Positions 27,503 through 36,697 of a stretch of DNA of 64,000 nt are shown here, piece after piece. The notes under the pieces are model-generated. The model searched no databases and was not told the DNA's origin. It was given only the letters and a program-made list of their open reading frames with translations. The stretch is taken from assembly GCA_002338655.1 (NCBI GenBank), contig DDIU01000012.1, positions 1 through 64,000 on the forward strand, given 5' to 3'. The translations under genes and the position numbers were made by a program. The first letter of the stretch is position 1, and the number at the start of each line of letters is the position of its first letter. The DNA comes from Flammeovirgaceae bacterium UBA1842. Lineage in GTDB: Bacteria; Bacteroidota; Bacteroidia; Cytophagales; Cyclobacteriaceae.

Positions 27503-28882
27503 TTATATTCTTCCTTCCATTTTTTTAATATAAATCTTAGCCGCAGCAGTAACCTTTGGTGCCAAGATAAGTGCTGAAACCATGGTGGGAATAGCCATCA
27601 ACGCAAATGCACCATCAATTAGGCTGAAAATGGTGCTTAATGAGGCTATAGAACCAAATATGATAGTTATCACATATACATAATTGTAAATGCCTTTATA
27701 TTTTTCACCTACAATAAACGCCATGCACCTTGAACCATACCATGAGAAACTAAACAAGGAGGAAGCGGCAAAAAAGAAGATGCATAGGAGTAGAATGTAA
27801 TTTCCAAAGCCAGGAAAAGCTGTTTCAAATGCCCGAGAGGTAAGTGTGACACCGTCTAGATCAGTGGTTTGCCATACATCTGTTATTAGAATAGCGAGAG
27901 CAGTAAGTGTACACACTACTAGTGTGTCTATAGCAGGCCCGAGCATAGCTACGAGACCTTCTCTTATAGGCTCATCAGTTTTGGCTGCACCATGGGCAAT
28001 CGGAGCTGTTCCAATTCCCGCCTCGTTGGAAAAGGCTGCCCTACGCGCTCCGGTAACGATGAGCGCCCCTAATGCTCCACCAAGAACAGAATCACCGGTA
28101 AAAGCATCATGAAAAATCACTCCAAACATTTTAGGTACCTCACTATAATTGAGGAGTAAAATCAACATTACCGCAACAAAATAGATCACGATCATCAAGG
28201 GTACCATTTTACTTGCCACATTGGCAATACGCTGCAATCCACCAAAAACCACCACACCCACCAATGCAGTAAGTATAAGCCCTGTATAGAGGTCAGAATA
28301 CCGAAAACTTTGACCCATAAAATCGAAAAATGTAGTGCCCATTCCATTAGGGATAATCAATACATCACGAATGACTTGAGTGAGTTGGTTTGCCTGAAAA
28401 ATAGGTAAGCAACCAATGAGGCCAGCGACACAAAAGAAGTAGGCGAGGGGCATCCAATTTTTCCCCAATCCTTCTTTAATCACATACATGGGACCGCCAT
28501 GTATTTGGCCATTTTCATCTTTGCCCCGATACATAATGGACAACGTACAGGTAAAAAATTTGGTGGCAATACCTACGGAAGCACTTACCCACATCCAAAA
28601 AATAGCTCCAGGCCCTCCAGTAGCAATGGCAATGGCTACACCTGCAATATTACCCATACCTACCGTAGAGGCAAGGTGCGTTGAGAGAGCTTGGTAGTGG
28701 TTTATCTGTCCTTTTTCAGAAGGATCATCATATTTCCCCGTAAGGGACTTAATACCATGAATAAAGTATTTGAATGGTAATAACCTAGAATATACTAGAA
28801 AAAAGGAGCCACCACCCATCAATAATATAAGTAAGGGAATGCCCCAAATCCAATTTGCAAAATCAACTATCAATTGTCCCAT
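27503..28882 (-). CDS. Alanine/glycine:cation symporter (AGCS family)
   Basis: The 459-residue inner-membrane protein has about 11 hydrophobic helices. Family motifs are STVGMGNIAGVAIAIATGGPGAIFWMW near residues 70-97, and GARRAAFSNEAGIGTAPIAHGAAKT near 275-300. AGCS members import alanine or glycine with sodium ions. The gene stands alone, ahead of the barrel gene on the same strand with a 77-bp gap, so co-transcription is uncertain. Confidence 0.93.
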   Translation of the reverse strand: MGQLIVDFANWIWGIPLLILLMGGGSFFLVYSRLLPFKYFIHGIKSLTGKYDDPSEKGQINHYQALSTHLASTVGMGNIAGVAIAIATGGPGAIFWMWVSASVGIATKFFTCTLSIMYRGKDENGQIHGGPMYVIKEGLGKNWMPLAYFFCVAGLIGCLPIFQANQLTQVIRDVLIIPNGMGTTFFDFMGQSFRYSDLYTGLILTALVGVVVFGGLQRIANVASKMVPLMIVIYFVAVMLILLLNYSEVPKMFGVIFHDAFTGDSVLGGALGALIVTGARRAAFSNEAGIGTAPIAHGAAKTDEPIREGLVAMLGPAIDTLVVCTLTALAILITDVWQTTDLDGVTLTSRAFETAFPGFGNYILLLCIFFFAASSLFSFSWYGSRCMAFIVGEKYKGIYNYVYVITIIFGSIASLSTIFSLIDGAFALMAIPTMVSALILAPKVTAAAKIYIKKMEGRI

Positions 28883-28993
28883 GTAAACTTTTAATTTACT
28901 CTACTTACGAAGATATAAATTTATGGGTCGAAGTAAAGTATTCTTGTAAATGCTTAACTTTTCAGATTAGTTTGAAACCAACGACTTTTTTAG

Positions 28994-30952
28994 ATGCCCA
29001 AAATTTTATTACTTGTTTTACTGACTGCTCTTCAACCAACAAATCCCACCATAGATAGCCTCGAACAACAATTGGCTTTGAGCGAGGGTAAAGCAAAAGT
29101 GATTGTGCTAAATGAGCTTTATAAGCAGTATGTCAACAATGATCCTATAATGGCTTTGAACTACACACAACAGGCATTGGAATTGGCAACTGAACTGAAT
29201 GATGCCAGTGGTATGGCTTCAAGCTATAACAACTTAGGAGTACTCAATAAAAATAGCGGGGACTACGATAAAGCACTGGGAAATTATTTAAAATCGGTGC
29301 GTTTGCAGGAAGAACATAAATTTGATGATGCCTTACCCTATACCTATAATAATATTGGAACGATTTATTCTTTAAAATCAGAATACCCCAAGGCACTTGA
29401 ATATTTTAATAAAGCACTACTACAATTCGAAAGTATCAATCATAAGCTGCGGGTTATAGGTACGCTGAACAACATCGGGAATGTGTACAGTGAGATGGGT
29501 GATCAGGAGAAAGCTTTGGAAAATTACCTTAGGTCGTTGACTATCTATGAAGAACTCGATGACAACTCACAGGCATTTGTGCCATTCAGTAATATTGGTA
29601 ATATCTATTTTCAAAAAGGGCAATGGGACAATGCGATGGCTTTTTATGAAAGTGCCCTAGATTTGGAAAGATTGAACAATGACAAAAATGGAATGGCCAA
29701 TGCACTGCACAATATTGGCAGTGTTTATAAACGCATTGAAAAATATGATCTGGCGATAGAGAAGTTTAATGAGGCACTCGGTCTGGTTCAGGAAACCAAT
29801 AATAAGCGACTGATCGAGATCATATACGGATCAATGGCAGAGACTTATTTCACCAGTGGTGATTTGTTTCTGGCCTATAGCTTTTTGCAGTTAAGTAACA
29901 ATGCTAAAGATGAGCTATTTAGTGAGGAGAGCAGTAGGCGAATTGCGGAACTTGAGAGTTCATATGAAATAGAAAAGAAACAATCTGAAATAGAATCACT
30001 GAAAGTGCAAAGTGATTTGCAGCAATTGCGTATCAAAAATGATAAAATCATCATAATTTCAGCTGTGATTGTCTTCCTGATTGTGGTTGGTTTAAGCCTT
30101 GTTATATTTCAGGAATTACGAACCATTAAGAAAACAAAACTTCTCCTTGAAGCTCAGAATGTGGAGTTGGAGGAGCAGAAGCTGATTATTGAGCAGAAAA
30201 ATGAAAATATTACTGAAAGCATTGATTATGCTAAAAGTGTTCAGAAGTCCTTACTACAATTCAATGTTCCTGAAAACCTGGAAAATGACTTTTTTGTTCT
30301 TTTCAAGCCCAAAGACATAGTGTCTGGTGACTTTTTCTGGTATTCAGTGCTAGACAATAAACATATTGTGGCAGCGGTTGACTGTACTGGCCACGGTGTG
30401 GCAGGAGCTTTTATGACGGTAATAGGCCATTCATCTTTAGACCAGATCATAAACCGCGAGCAGATCAGTAAACCTTCAGAGATTCTGTTTCAACTCGATG
30501 AGCATGTAAGTAGATCCATCAATCAGGACAATAAGATAACTTCGAATCATGGGATGGATGTTGCCTTATGCAGTATCGACAGGGAGAATAAGAAACTTAG
30601 GTTTTCAGGGGCCAACCGACCGCTTTATTATTTTAACAATAATGAGTTAAAAACAATAAAAGGCACAAAATGCCCCATTGGCGATGTAGAAACCTATGAA
30701 CTTCAATTCGAAGAACACGAGATAGACTTAACCCCGGGAGATATGTTTTATGTGTTTTCCGATGGGTATGCAGACCAGTTTGGCGGTGCTGACAACAAGA
30801 AGTTTATGGTGAGTAATTTCAAGAAGTTACTTACCGAAATTCATACACTTGAGTTAAAGGCCCAAAGAACAATACTTAAGGAAACCCTAGCGAAATGGCA
30901 AGCTGATACTGAGCAAACCGATGACATTTTGGTTATAGGTTTTAGGGTGTGA
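28994..30952 (+). CDS. TPR sensor with SpoIIE-type PP2C phosphatase domain
   Basis: The 652-residue protein has a signal sequence, then TPR repeats at about 30-300 (ASSYNNLGVLNKNSGDYDKALGNYL and similar). A short coiled coil (RRIAELESSYEIEKK...) and one transmembrane helix near 355-378 follow, then a second coiled coil. The C-terminal half (about 430-652) is a SpoIIE phosphatase domain with KPKDIVSGDFFW, AAVDCTGHGVAGAFMT and FSDGYADQFGG supplying the metal-binding aspartates. In the family the phosphatase acts on anti-anti-sigma factors or other serine-phosphorylated partners, none of which is nearby. The 3' end overlaps the arginase-family gene by 11 bp, convergently. Confidence 0.93.
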   Translation: MPKILLLVLLTALQPTNPTIDSLEQQLALSEGKAKVIVLNELYKQYVNNDPIMALNYTQQALELATELNDASGMASSYNNLGVLNKNSGDYDKALGNYLKSVRLQEEHKFDDALPYTYNNIGTIYSLKSEYPKALEYFNKALLQFESINHKLRVIGTLNNIGNVYSEMGDQEKALENYLRSLTIYEELDDNSQAFVPFSNIGNIYFQKGQWDNAMAFYESALDLERLNNDKNGMANALHNIGSVYKRIEKYDLAIEKFNEALGLVQETNNKRLIEIIYGSMAETYFTSGDLFLAYSFLQLSNNAKDELFSEESSRRIAELESSYEIEKKQSEIESLKVQSDLQQLRIKNDKIIIISAVIVFLIVVGLSLVIFQELRTIKKTKLLLEAQNVELEEQKLIIEQKNENITESIDYAKSVQKSLLQFNVPENLENDFFVLFKPKDIVSGDFFWYSVLDNKHIVAAVDCTGHGVAGAFMTVIGHSSLDQIINREQISKPSEILFQLDEHVSRSINQDNKITSNHGMDVALCSIDRENKKLRFSGANRPLYYFNNNELKTIKGTKCPIGDVETYELQFEEHEIDLTPGDMFYVFSDGYADQFGGADNKKFMVSNFKKLLTEIHTLELKAQRTILKETLAKWQADTEQTDDILVIGFRV

Positions 30953-32009
30953 ATTTCAATTTGCCTTGAGAAACCCCCATGATGCATGACATTTGATAGA
31001 GCATTCTAGCCCCTACATTGGCATCCCAATCGCCCTCGCCCGGTGCTACTTCGTTTAAGTCGAATGCTATTATTTTCCTGCCGGATTTCACTACTTGTTT
31101 CAAAAGATAAACTATATCATTGAATTCAAATCCACCAGGTACGGGTGTGCCTGTATTAGGGCATAATTTGGGATCCAGCCCGTCAATGTCAAAGCTTACA
31201 TAAACAAGTGGGGGCAGCTCATTGATGATGGCATCACATAGCTGACGCCAGGTTTTTCCTTCATTTTGCGCATTTTTCAAATCCTCATCAAAGAAGGTTT
31301 TGACCCTGCCATTCGAGTTTTTAATGTATGTGGCTTCTTCGTCACAAAAATCACGGATACCCACTTGTACCAACTTCGTGACTTGTTTTATTTTCAAAGC
31401 ATTGTACATGATAGAGGCATGGGAATAGGTGAAATTCTCATAGGCCTTCCTCAAATCTGCATGGGCATCGATTTGTAAAATACCAAAGGACTCATGTGTT
31501 TCACCCATAGCTTTCATCAATCCGAGAGGTGTGCTGTGATCTCCACCAAGCAGCGCTACCATTTTTCCCTGATTGATCAATTTCAAAGCTTGAGACCGTA
31601 CATATATGATAAGTTTTTCAGAGATTTCATTTACTGCCGTGGGAATGACTTTTAGCTCATCAGAAATCCATTCCTCTTCGTTGGATTCCAGCCAGCTTAT
31701 GTATTTGGAGGCTAAATCCCGATATTTTTTATTTTCATTGGCAAAATTATTGTCAATGGGCAATAGGTGAATACCCATCTTCCAGGCGTCTTCTATGTCT
31801 TTGAGATATAGATCAACTTGTGTGGAAGCTTCCAAAATGGCACTTGGGGCATCGGCCGTTCCTGCACTGTAAGAAACGGTGACTTCCCATGGTACAGGAA
31901 TGATGGCTAGATCAGCTGTTTCCAAATCAAATGGCAGGCCAAATAGATTTCCTACTGAACCAGGGCCATTAACATCAAAGCTCGCAATGATCTCTTCTTT
32001 TTTATTCAT
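30942..32009 (-). CDS. Arginase/agmatinase family ureohydrolase
   Basis: The 355-residue enzyme keeps the manganese ligands of the ureohydrolase superfamily: LLGGDHST near residues 154-162, IDAHAD near 178-183, and SFDIDGLDP near 266-274. Members split urea from arginine, agmatine, guanidinobutyrate or formiminoglutamate. The length (agmatinases have about 300) reflects an N-terminal extension. I cannot choose the substrate from the sequence; no arginine or polyamine gene is adjacent. It reads towards the SpoIIE gene and overlaps its end by 11 bp. Confidence 0.9.
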   Translation of the reverse strand: MNKKEEIIASFDVNGPGSVGNLFGLPFDLETADLAIIPVPWEVTVSYSAGTADAPSAILEASTQVDLYLKDIEDAWKMGIHLLPIDNNFANENKKYRDLASKYISWLESNEEEWISDELKVIPTAVNEISEKLIIYVRSQALKLINQGKMVALLGGDHSTPLGLMKAMGETHESFGILQIDAHADLRKAYENFTYSHASIMYNALKIKQVTKLVQVGIRDFCDEEATYIKNSNGRVKTFFDEDLKNAQNEGKTWRQLCDAIINELPPLVYVSFDIDGLDPKLCPNTGTPVPGGFEFNDIVYLLKQVVKSGRKIIAFDLNEVAPGEGDWDANVGARMLYQMSCIMGVSQGKLKFTP

Positions 32010-32131
32010 AATACAATGTTAGAGCCCCAAAGAAAATACAAATCATGGACATTCGTTTAAAATAATCTGTGATGTAAAAAATTTTCTATTATCTTAACAA
32101 TTATTCATTTGTATGCTTAACAATTATCTCA

Positions 32132-32479
32132 ATGCTAAACACTAAAATAGAACATTTTAGAAATCTTGTTTCTTTGGCTGCGGCCGATGGTAAAATTGCT
32201 GAAGTTGAAATGGTTGCACTTTCTAAAATTGCCTATGAAAACGGCATTCCTTTAGATCGGCTGAATGTGATGATTGAACGTGCCAATGAGTATGTGTTTT
32301 TAATCCCGCAGAATCAGGAAGACAAAGACAAGCAAATGTCGGATATGATAAAATTGGCCATGTTGGATGGTGAATTTGCCAACGCTGAAAGGGAACTGAT
32401 TAATTTGGTTGGAAGTAGATTGGGATTTAGTCCAAAAGAAATCCGTGATAAAATCGATTCTCTGGCCAAGAAGGTTTAA
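32132..32479 (+). CDS. TerB-like protein
   Basis: The 115-residue cytoplasmic protein is all-helical with two EF-hand-like acidic turns of the TerB fold: AAADGKIAEVE at about residues 16-26 and AMLDGEFANAE at about 72-82. TerB domains are small metal-binding modules, first seen in tellurite resistance operons, but most members, like this one, stand apart from ter genes. Two further genes of the family lie at 59583-59948 and 59952-60389. Confidence 0.85.
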   Translation: MLNTKIEHFRNLVSLAAADGKIAEVEMVALSKIAYENGIPLDRLNVMIERANEYVFLIPQNQEDKDKQMSDMIKLAMLDGEFANAERELINLVGSRLGFSPKEIRDKIDSLAKKV

Positions 32480-32486
32480 TACGCTC

Positions 32487-32987
32487 TTAAAAATTAAGTA
32501 AGTCAGGATATTCGTAGCTTATAAGTTGGCCTGATCCTTCAGTTATTTCTTTCCATTCTAATTTTTTAAACTGAATATGTGAAACCCCGCAGGTGGTCAT
32601 ATCCCCAATTTCGCTATTGGAAACATATTCACTCAAATAACTAATAGAGGGATTGTGCCCCACAAGTAAAATTGTATTCCATTCTTCTTTTAACTGGTTG
32701 ACGGCACGCAAAAGTGTTCTAATGGATGCTTCATATACCTCAGCGTTTTCATGAATCCTTCCGGTATCATATTTAATTTGTTCTGCTATCAATGAGGCGG
32801 TGGTCTTAGCCCTTTCGGCCGGACTGGTAATGATAAGATCAAAATGAATCTTTTTTTTATTGAAATTCATGCCCATGCGTGTTGCGTTTTGCAATCCTTT
32901 CGAATTTAGCATTCTTTCAATATCCTGTTGCCCTGATGCCTTTTCTTCCGCACGTGCGTGTCGCAGAAGGTATAAGTTTTTAATCAT
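32487..32987 (-). CDS. sixA: Phosphohistidine phosphatase SixA-like
   Basis: I chose the ATG at 32987, which places the RHA catalytic motif (LYLLRHARAEEK) at residues 5-14, as usual. An earlier in-frame ATG at 33017 adds ten residues. The 166-residue histidine-phosphatase-family protein also has SPAERAKTTA and LLVGHNPSISYL, the second catalytic histidine. SixA removes phosphate from histidines of phosphotransfer proteins. The C-terminus converges on the TerB-like gene with a 7-bp gap. Confidence 0.87.
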   Translation of the reverse strand: MIKNLYLLRHARAEEKASGQQDIERMLNSKGLQNATRMGMNFNKKKIHFDLIITSPAERAKTTASLIAEQIKYDTGRIHENAEVYEASIRTLLRAVNQLKEEWNTILLVGHNPSISYLSEYVSNSEIGDMTTCGVSHIQFKKLEWKEITEGSGQLISYEYPDLLNF

Positions 32988-33208
32988 AACCTGCCAAATT
33001 TTAAACAAAATAGACAATGACAGGTTGAATGTAATAAAACTGAATAGATTATTTCAATGATATAATATAAAATGCGGTATACCTCTTTAATTGGTAACAG
33101 GATTGGCAGATTGACAAGGTCATTAATTTATTTAATTCAGAGCATATTATTTTATATTTAATAATATTGCCCATATTTGAAATTTTGTGACAAACAAACC
33201 ATCTTTTT

Positions 33209-35524
33209 ATGTCTAAGAACTTAGTAATAGTCGAGTCACCAGCAAAAGCGAAAACGATAGAGGGGTATCTCGGCAAAGATTATAAGGTCGCTTCGAGTTA
33301 CGGTCACGTACGGGATTTGCCAAAAGGGGATAAGGCCATTGATAAAGAAAACGGCTTTAAACCTACTTATGAAGTGACTGCGGATAAAAAGGCGGTAATT
33401 AAAGAACTTAAAAAATTATCTAAAGAATCAGATCTAATTTACCTAGCGAGTGATGATGACCGCGAGGGAGAAGCCATCTCATGGCATTTGAAAGAAGCTC
33501 TGGACTTAGACGATAGCAAAATTAGAAGGATTGTATTTAGGGAGATCACCAAAAGCGCCATACAAAATGCCATTCAATCACCGAGGGGGATAGATTTGGA
33601 TTTGGTAAATGCCCAACAGGCCAGAAGGGTATTGGACAGATTAGTGGGCTTTGAGTTATCGCCAATTCTTTGGAAAAAGATAAAAACAGGACTTTCTGCA
33701 GGTAGGGTTCAGTCCGTGGCAGTCCGATTTGTAGTGGAACGTGAACGTGAAATAGAAAAATTCAAGGCTAAATCCTTCTTTAAGATCACCGCATTTTTTG
33801 ATCTAGGCAATAAGAAGCAATTACAGGCCGAATTATCAAAAAGGTTTGATACGGAAAAGGAAGCACGCGCATTTTTAGAGGCTTGTGCCAATGGAGAATT
33901 CTCCATTAAGGATCTTCAGAAAAAGCCAACTAAAAAATCTCCTGCACCACCATTTACTACCTCTACATTGCAACAAGAGGCAAGTAGAAAACTAGGTTTT
34001 TCAGTTTCACAGACCATGACTGTAGCTCAAAGGCTCTATGAGGCAGGTATTATTTCATACATGAGAACCGACTCAGTAAATTTATCTGAAGACGCTATCA
34101 ACAGTGCGGTAGCAATGATAAAAAAGGAATATGGTGATGATTTCGTAAAAGTGAGACATTATAAAACGAAATCGGATTCAGCACAGGAAGCCCACGAAGC
34201 TATTCGACCTACCAATTTTGCAGAAACCCAACCTGGAGCAGACCGGAACGGTCAACGGCTTTATGAGTTGATATGGAAACGGGCAATCGCCTCGCAGATG
34301 GCGGAAGCTAAGATTGAAAAAACAACGGCCACAATAGCCATTTCGACTGTGCCTGAAACATTGGTGGCTTCGGGTGAAGTAGTGAAATTTGAAGGTTTCC
34401 TTTCGGTCTATCTCGAAAGTACTGATGATGACGAGGAGGATGAAGACCAAAAAGGAATGCTGCCCCCGTTGACAGTCGGGCAAGTGCTTAACTTGGATTA
34501 TATGAATGGGCGCCAAGGGTTTACGAGGCCTCCATCACGATATACTGAGGCTAGCCTGGTGAAGAAATTGGAAGAAATGGGGATCGGTAGACCATCTACT
34601 TATGCGCCTACCATTTCCACTATTCAGAAACGTAATTATGTAGAAAAGGAAGCGAGGGAGGGCAAAGAACGGCCTTATAAAGTGCTCAAGCTTAAGGACA
34701 AGCAAATAGAGGAGAAATCCATGACGGAAATTACGGGAGCGGAAAAAAACAAGATGTTCCCTACCAATATAGCGATGGTGGTAACAGACTTTTTGGTCGA
34801 TAATTTCCCCAATGTAACTAACTACAGCTTTACTGCCGAAGTGGAGGCTAAATTTGATGAGATAGCTCAAGGCCTCAAGGAGTGGGATAAAATGATTGCA
34901 GAGTTTTATACCGACTTTCACTCCAAAGTGGAGCTCACAGAGAACATTGAACGTGCTGATGTACCCAGTTCACGTGAATTGGGCATTGATCCTAAGTCTG
35001 GATTGAAGGTGATTGCCCGTTTAGGCCGATTTGGCCCATTGGTGCAGATAGGTGAAGAAACCGAAGATTCAAAACCTAAGTTTGCCAGTCTGAGACAAGG
35101 CCAATTTATTGAAAGCATTACGTTAGAGGATGCACTTGAGCTATTCAAGCTGCCTCGTGAAATTGGAAATTACAAAGAATTGCCAATGCTCATTGGCTTG
35201 GGAAGATTTGGCCCGTATGTAAAATATGATGGCAAATTCGTTTCCATTCCAAAAACAGATGACCCCTATACCATTGAGCCTGCCAGAGCGATTGAATTGA
35301 TAGAAGCTAAAATAGAGGCAGATAAAAATAAGTTCATTAAGATCTTTGATGAAAACCCTGATATTCAGGTACTTAATGGCCGTTTTGGGCCTTATATCAA
35401 AGCAGGCAAAAAGAACGTAAAAATCCCTAAAGACAAGGAACCTGCAGATTTGACCTTGGAAGAATGCTTAGAACTCGCAGCTAAAGCCCCAGAGAAAAAG
35501 GGGAGGTATGCGAAGAAGAAGTGA
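33209..35524 (+). CDS. topA: DNA topoisomerase I
   Basis: The 771-residue type IA topoisomerase relaxes negatively supercoiled DNA. It opens with the Toprim domain (VIVESPAKAKTIEGYLG; DDDREGEAISWH) and has the active-site tyrosine 284 in YMRTDS, followed by EAHEAIRPT and RYTEASLVKKLEEMGIGRPSTYAPT. In place of the zinc-binding cysteines of E. coli TopA, the C-terminus carries Toprim_Crpt repeats (RLGRFGPLVQIG, GLGRFGPYVKY, GRFGPYIKAGK) and a lysine-rich end, usual for Bacteroidota. Single gene, no partner. Confidence 0.97.
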   Translation: MSKNLVIVESPAKAKTIEGYLGKDYKVASSYGHVRDLPKGDKAIDKENGFKPTYEVTADKKAVIKELKKLSKESDLIYLASDDDREGEAISWHLKEALDLDDSKIRRIVFREITKSAIQNAIQSPRGIDLDLVNAQQARRVLDRLVGFELSPILWKKIKTGLSAGRVQSVAVRFVVEREREIEKFKAKSFFKITAFFDLGNKKQLQAELSKRFDTEKEARAFLEACANGEFSIKDLQKKPTKKSPAPPFTTSTLQQEASRKLGFSVSQTMTVAQRLYEAGIISYMRTDSVNLSEDAINSAVAMIKKEYGDDFVKVRHYKTKSDSAQEAHEAIRPTNFAETQPGADRNGQRLYELIWKRAIASQMAEAKIEKTTATIAISTVPETLVASGEVVKFEGFLSVYLESTDDDEEDEDQKGMLPPLTVGQVLNLDYMNGRQGFTRPPSRYTEASLVKKLEEMGIGRPSTYAPTISTIQKRNYVEKEAREGKERPYKVLKLKDKQIEEKSMTEITGAEKNKMFPTNIAMVVTDFLVDNFPNVTNYSFTAEVEAKFDEIAQGLKEWDKMIAEFYTDFHSKVELTENIERADVPSSRELGIDPKSGLKVIARLGRFGPLVQIGEETEDSKPKFASLRQGQFIESITLEDALELFKLPREIGNYKELPMLIGLGRFGPYVKYDGKFVSIPKTDDPYTIEPARAIELIEAKIEADKNKFIKIFDENPDIQVLNGRFGPYIKAGKKNVKIPKDKEPADLTLEECLELAAKAPEKKGRYAKKK

Positions 35525-35844
35525 CTTGGCTAAATATTGCACAAAATCCCTTTGTTAGACGTCAACGAATAATCACCTAGTACTATGTGAAACTATACCT
35601 ATAAGGTTTTTAAAACCTTATAGGTTTGGTTCAGTCATGAAATAAGTGAATACAGAATAGTTAAGATTCCTTAGACAAATCTAAAGGCCGGTTCAGAGTG
35701 ACAACCCACACGTAATCCGAAAGCGCAAATGAAGATCGTAGTGGAGGCCTCAATCATCTAGAAATCAAGAAAATTTTAATATGTTCTATTCTGGAAAATG
35801 AATCTAAATAATTACATAATTGTTAACTTTCGGAGATAACGGAA
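35525..35844. other. 320-bp gene-free stretch after topA
   Basis: This gap holds a 29-bp palindrome (35597-35625) and a decayed repeat-like stretch (about 35665-35770) with phrases such as CAGAGTGACAACCCACACG and GAAGATCGTAGTGGAGGCCTC that look like worn copies of interspersed Bacteroidota repeats. The last 45 bp are the AT-rich leader of the toxin-antitoxin pair. Confidence 0.5.
35597..35625. repeat. Palindromic repeat, possible topA terminator
   Basis: ACCTATAAGGTTTT and AAAACCTTATAGGT form 14-bp arms around a single T. Transcripts from either strand would fold into a hairpin (with a few central bases unpaired). It lies 72 bp after topA and is not followed by a T-run, so it may be a repeat element instead of a classic terminator. 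Confidence 0.65.
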
Positions 35845-36090
35845 ATGAACATGGATTTACAAACCGCAAAACTCAATGTATTGCAGAAAATAATGGGAGT
35901 TAATAAACCCTCTCTGCTAGATAAAATCAATAAGTTGTTAGACAAGGAATTGATAGTAGGCTATACTGTTAATGGGGAACCTTTAACAAAGGATTCATAC
36001 AATAAACGACTTAAAATTGCGGAAAGCCAACTTCTTTCAGGAGACTACATCAGTCAGGAAGAACTTGAAGCAGAATCTGAGAACTGGTAA
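35845..36090 (+). CDS. Putative antitoxin of a ParE/RelE pair
   Basis: The 81-residue acidic protein contains a stretch (LDKINKLLDKELIVGYTVNGEPLTKDSYNKRLKIAESQLLSGDY, then ISQEELEAESENW) like that of antitoxins found with ParE/RelE toxins in Bacteroidota. The N-terminus would bind DNA as a dimer, and the C-terminus would mask the toxin. The start is ATG 35845; an ATG two codons on is possible. The stop codon overlaps the toxin ATG by one base (TAATG), so the pair is translated together. Confidence 0.75.
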   Translation: MNMDLQTAKLNVLQKIMGVNKPSLLDKINKLLDKELIVGYTVNGEPLTKDSYNKRLKIAESQLLSGDYISQEELEAESENW

Positions 36091-36383
36091 TGAGTAAGCT
36101 AAAAATCTCTTGGACTAAACAGGCCAAAGAAGCGTTAAAAGATATTTATGATTATTATAAAGAAATGTCAGTACAAGGGGCAAAAAATGTAAAATCCGAT
36201 CTGCTTCAAAGCCCAAAGTCTATTCATTATTCGAAGCAATTCCAATTGGACGAGATCAATCCTAAGTACCGCAGAATCGTAGTAAGAGATTTTAAAGTGC
36301 TTTATAAAGAAGACAAGGGCGTAATTCAAATTATGGATATTATTAGTACTAAACAATCACCAGAGAAGTTTAGGAGTAAATAA
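36090..36383 (+). CDS. ParE/RelE-superfamily toxin
   Basis: The 97-residue protein follows the family layout: KISWTKQAKEALKDIYDYY at the start, then IHYSKQFQLDEINPKYRRIVVRDFKVLYKEDKGVIQIMDIIST. The mid-strand YRRIVVRDFKVLYK matches the RRxxVxxYxILY pattern. RelE members cut mRNA in the ribosome, and ParE members poison gyrase; the sequence does not separate these. No histidine or second arginine in the final part shows the RelE catalytic set clearly, so the target is open. It is the second gene of the overlapping pair and sits in a repeat-rich patch. Confidence 0.8.
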   Translation: MSKLKISWTKQAKEALKDIYDYYKEMSVQGAKNVKSDLLQSPKSIHYSKQFQLDEINPKYRRIVVRDFKVLYKEDKGVIQIMDIISTKQSPEKFRSK

Positions 36384-36697
36384 CCACATTTCTTCCAGAT
36401 TTGTAATTTGAAAGTTTAAATAAGTTCAGTCAGCCTAAAAAGATATTGGGTATCTTAAGCAATAAAAACCTGCCAGATTTGTCTTTGCTAAATACTATTG
36501 ATTTTGTGGCTGTTGAAGGTTTGGATAAAATTCTGCGCTACTTAGAGTCCTTTGTGTCCTCTCATTGTCCTTTGTGGTTAAAATTTTGACGGTTACTTTA
36601 TGGTAAAGATCCCTGCCTACCGGACAGGCAGGCCTAAGGGATAGCGCTTCTCTGTGTCTCTCTGCGTTCTCCGTGGTTAATCCTTCGAGAGGTATGC
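36384..36697. repeat. Interspersed repeat patch between toxin and truncated receptor
   Basis: This 314-bp gap carries several repeat-like phrases: ACCTGCCAGATTTG, TCCTTTGTGTCCTC / TCCTTTGTGGTTA, an inverted repeat (36612-36632), and CTCTGTGTCTCTCTGCG / TTCTCCGTGGTTA. Such low-complexity phrases recur between genes of many bacteria, including Bacteroidota, and produce false peptides such as LTTENAERHRE when translated. No gene is supported here. Confidence 0.6.
36612..36632. repeat. GC-rich inverted repeat
   Basis: CCTGCCT and AGGCAGG are exact inverted arms around ACCGGAC. The element is much more GC-rich than its surroundings and resembles a widespread Bacteroidota intergenic repeat. Confidence 0.65.

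Noticed and set aside
32132..32479. Tellurite resistance locus
   Set aside because: Only an isolated TerB-like gene; no terC, terD or terZ genes lie nearby.
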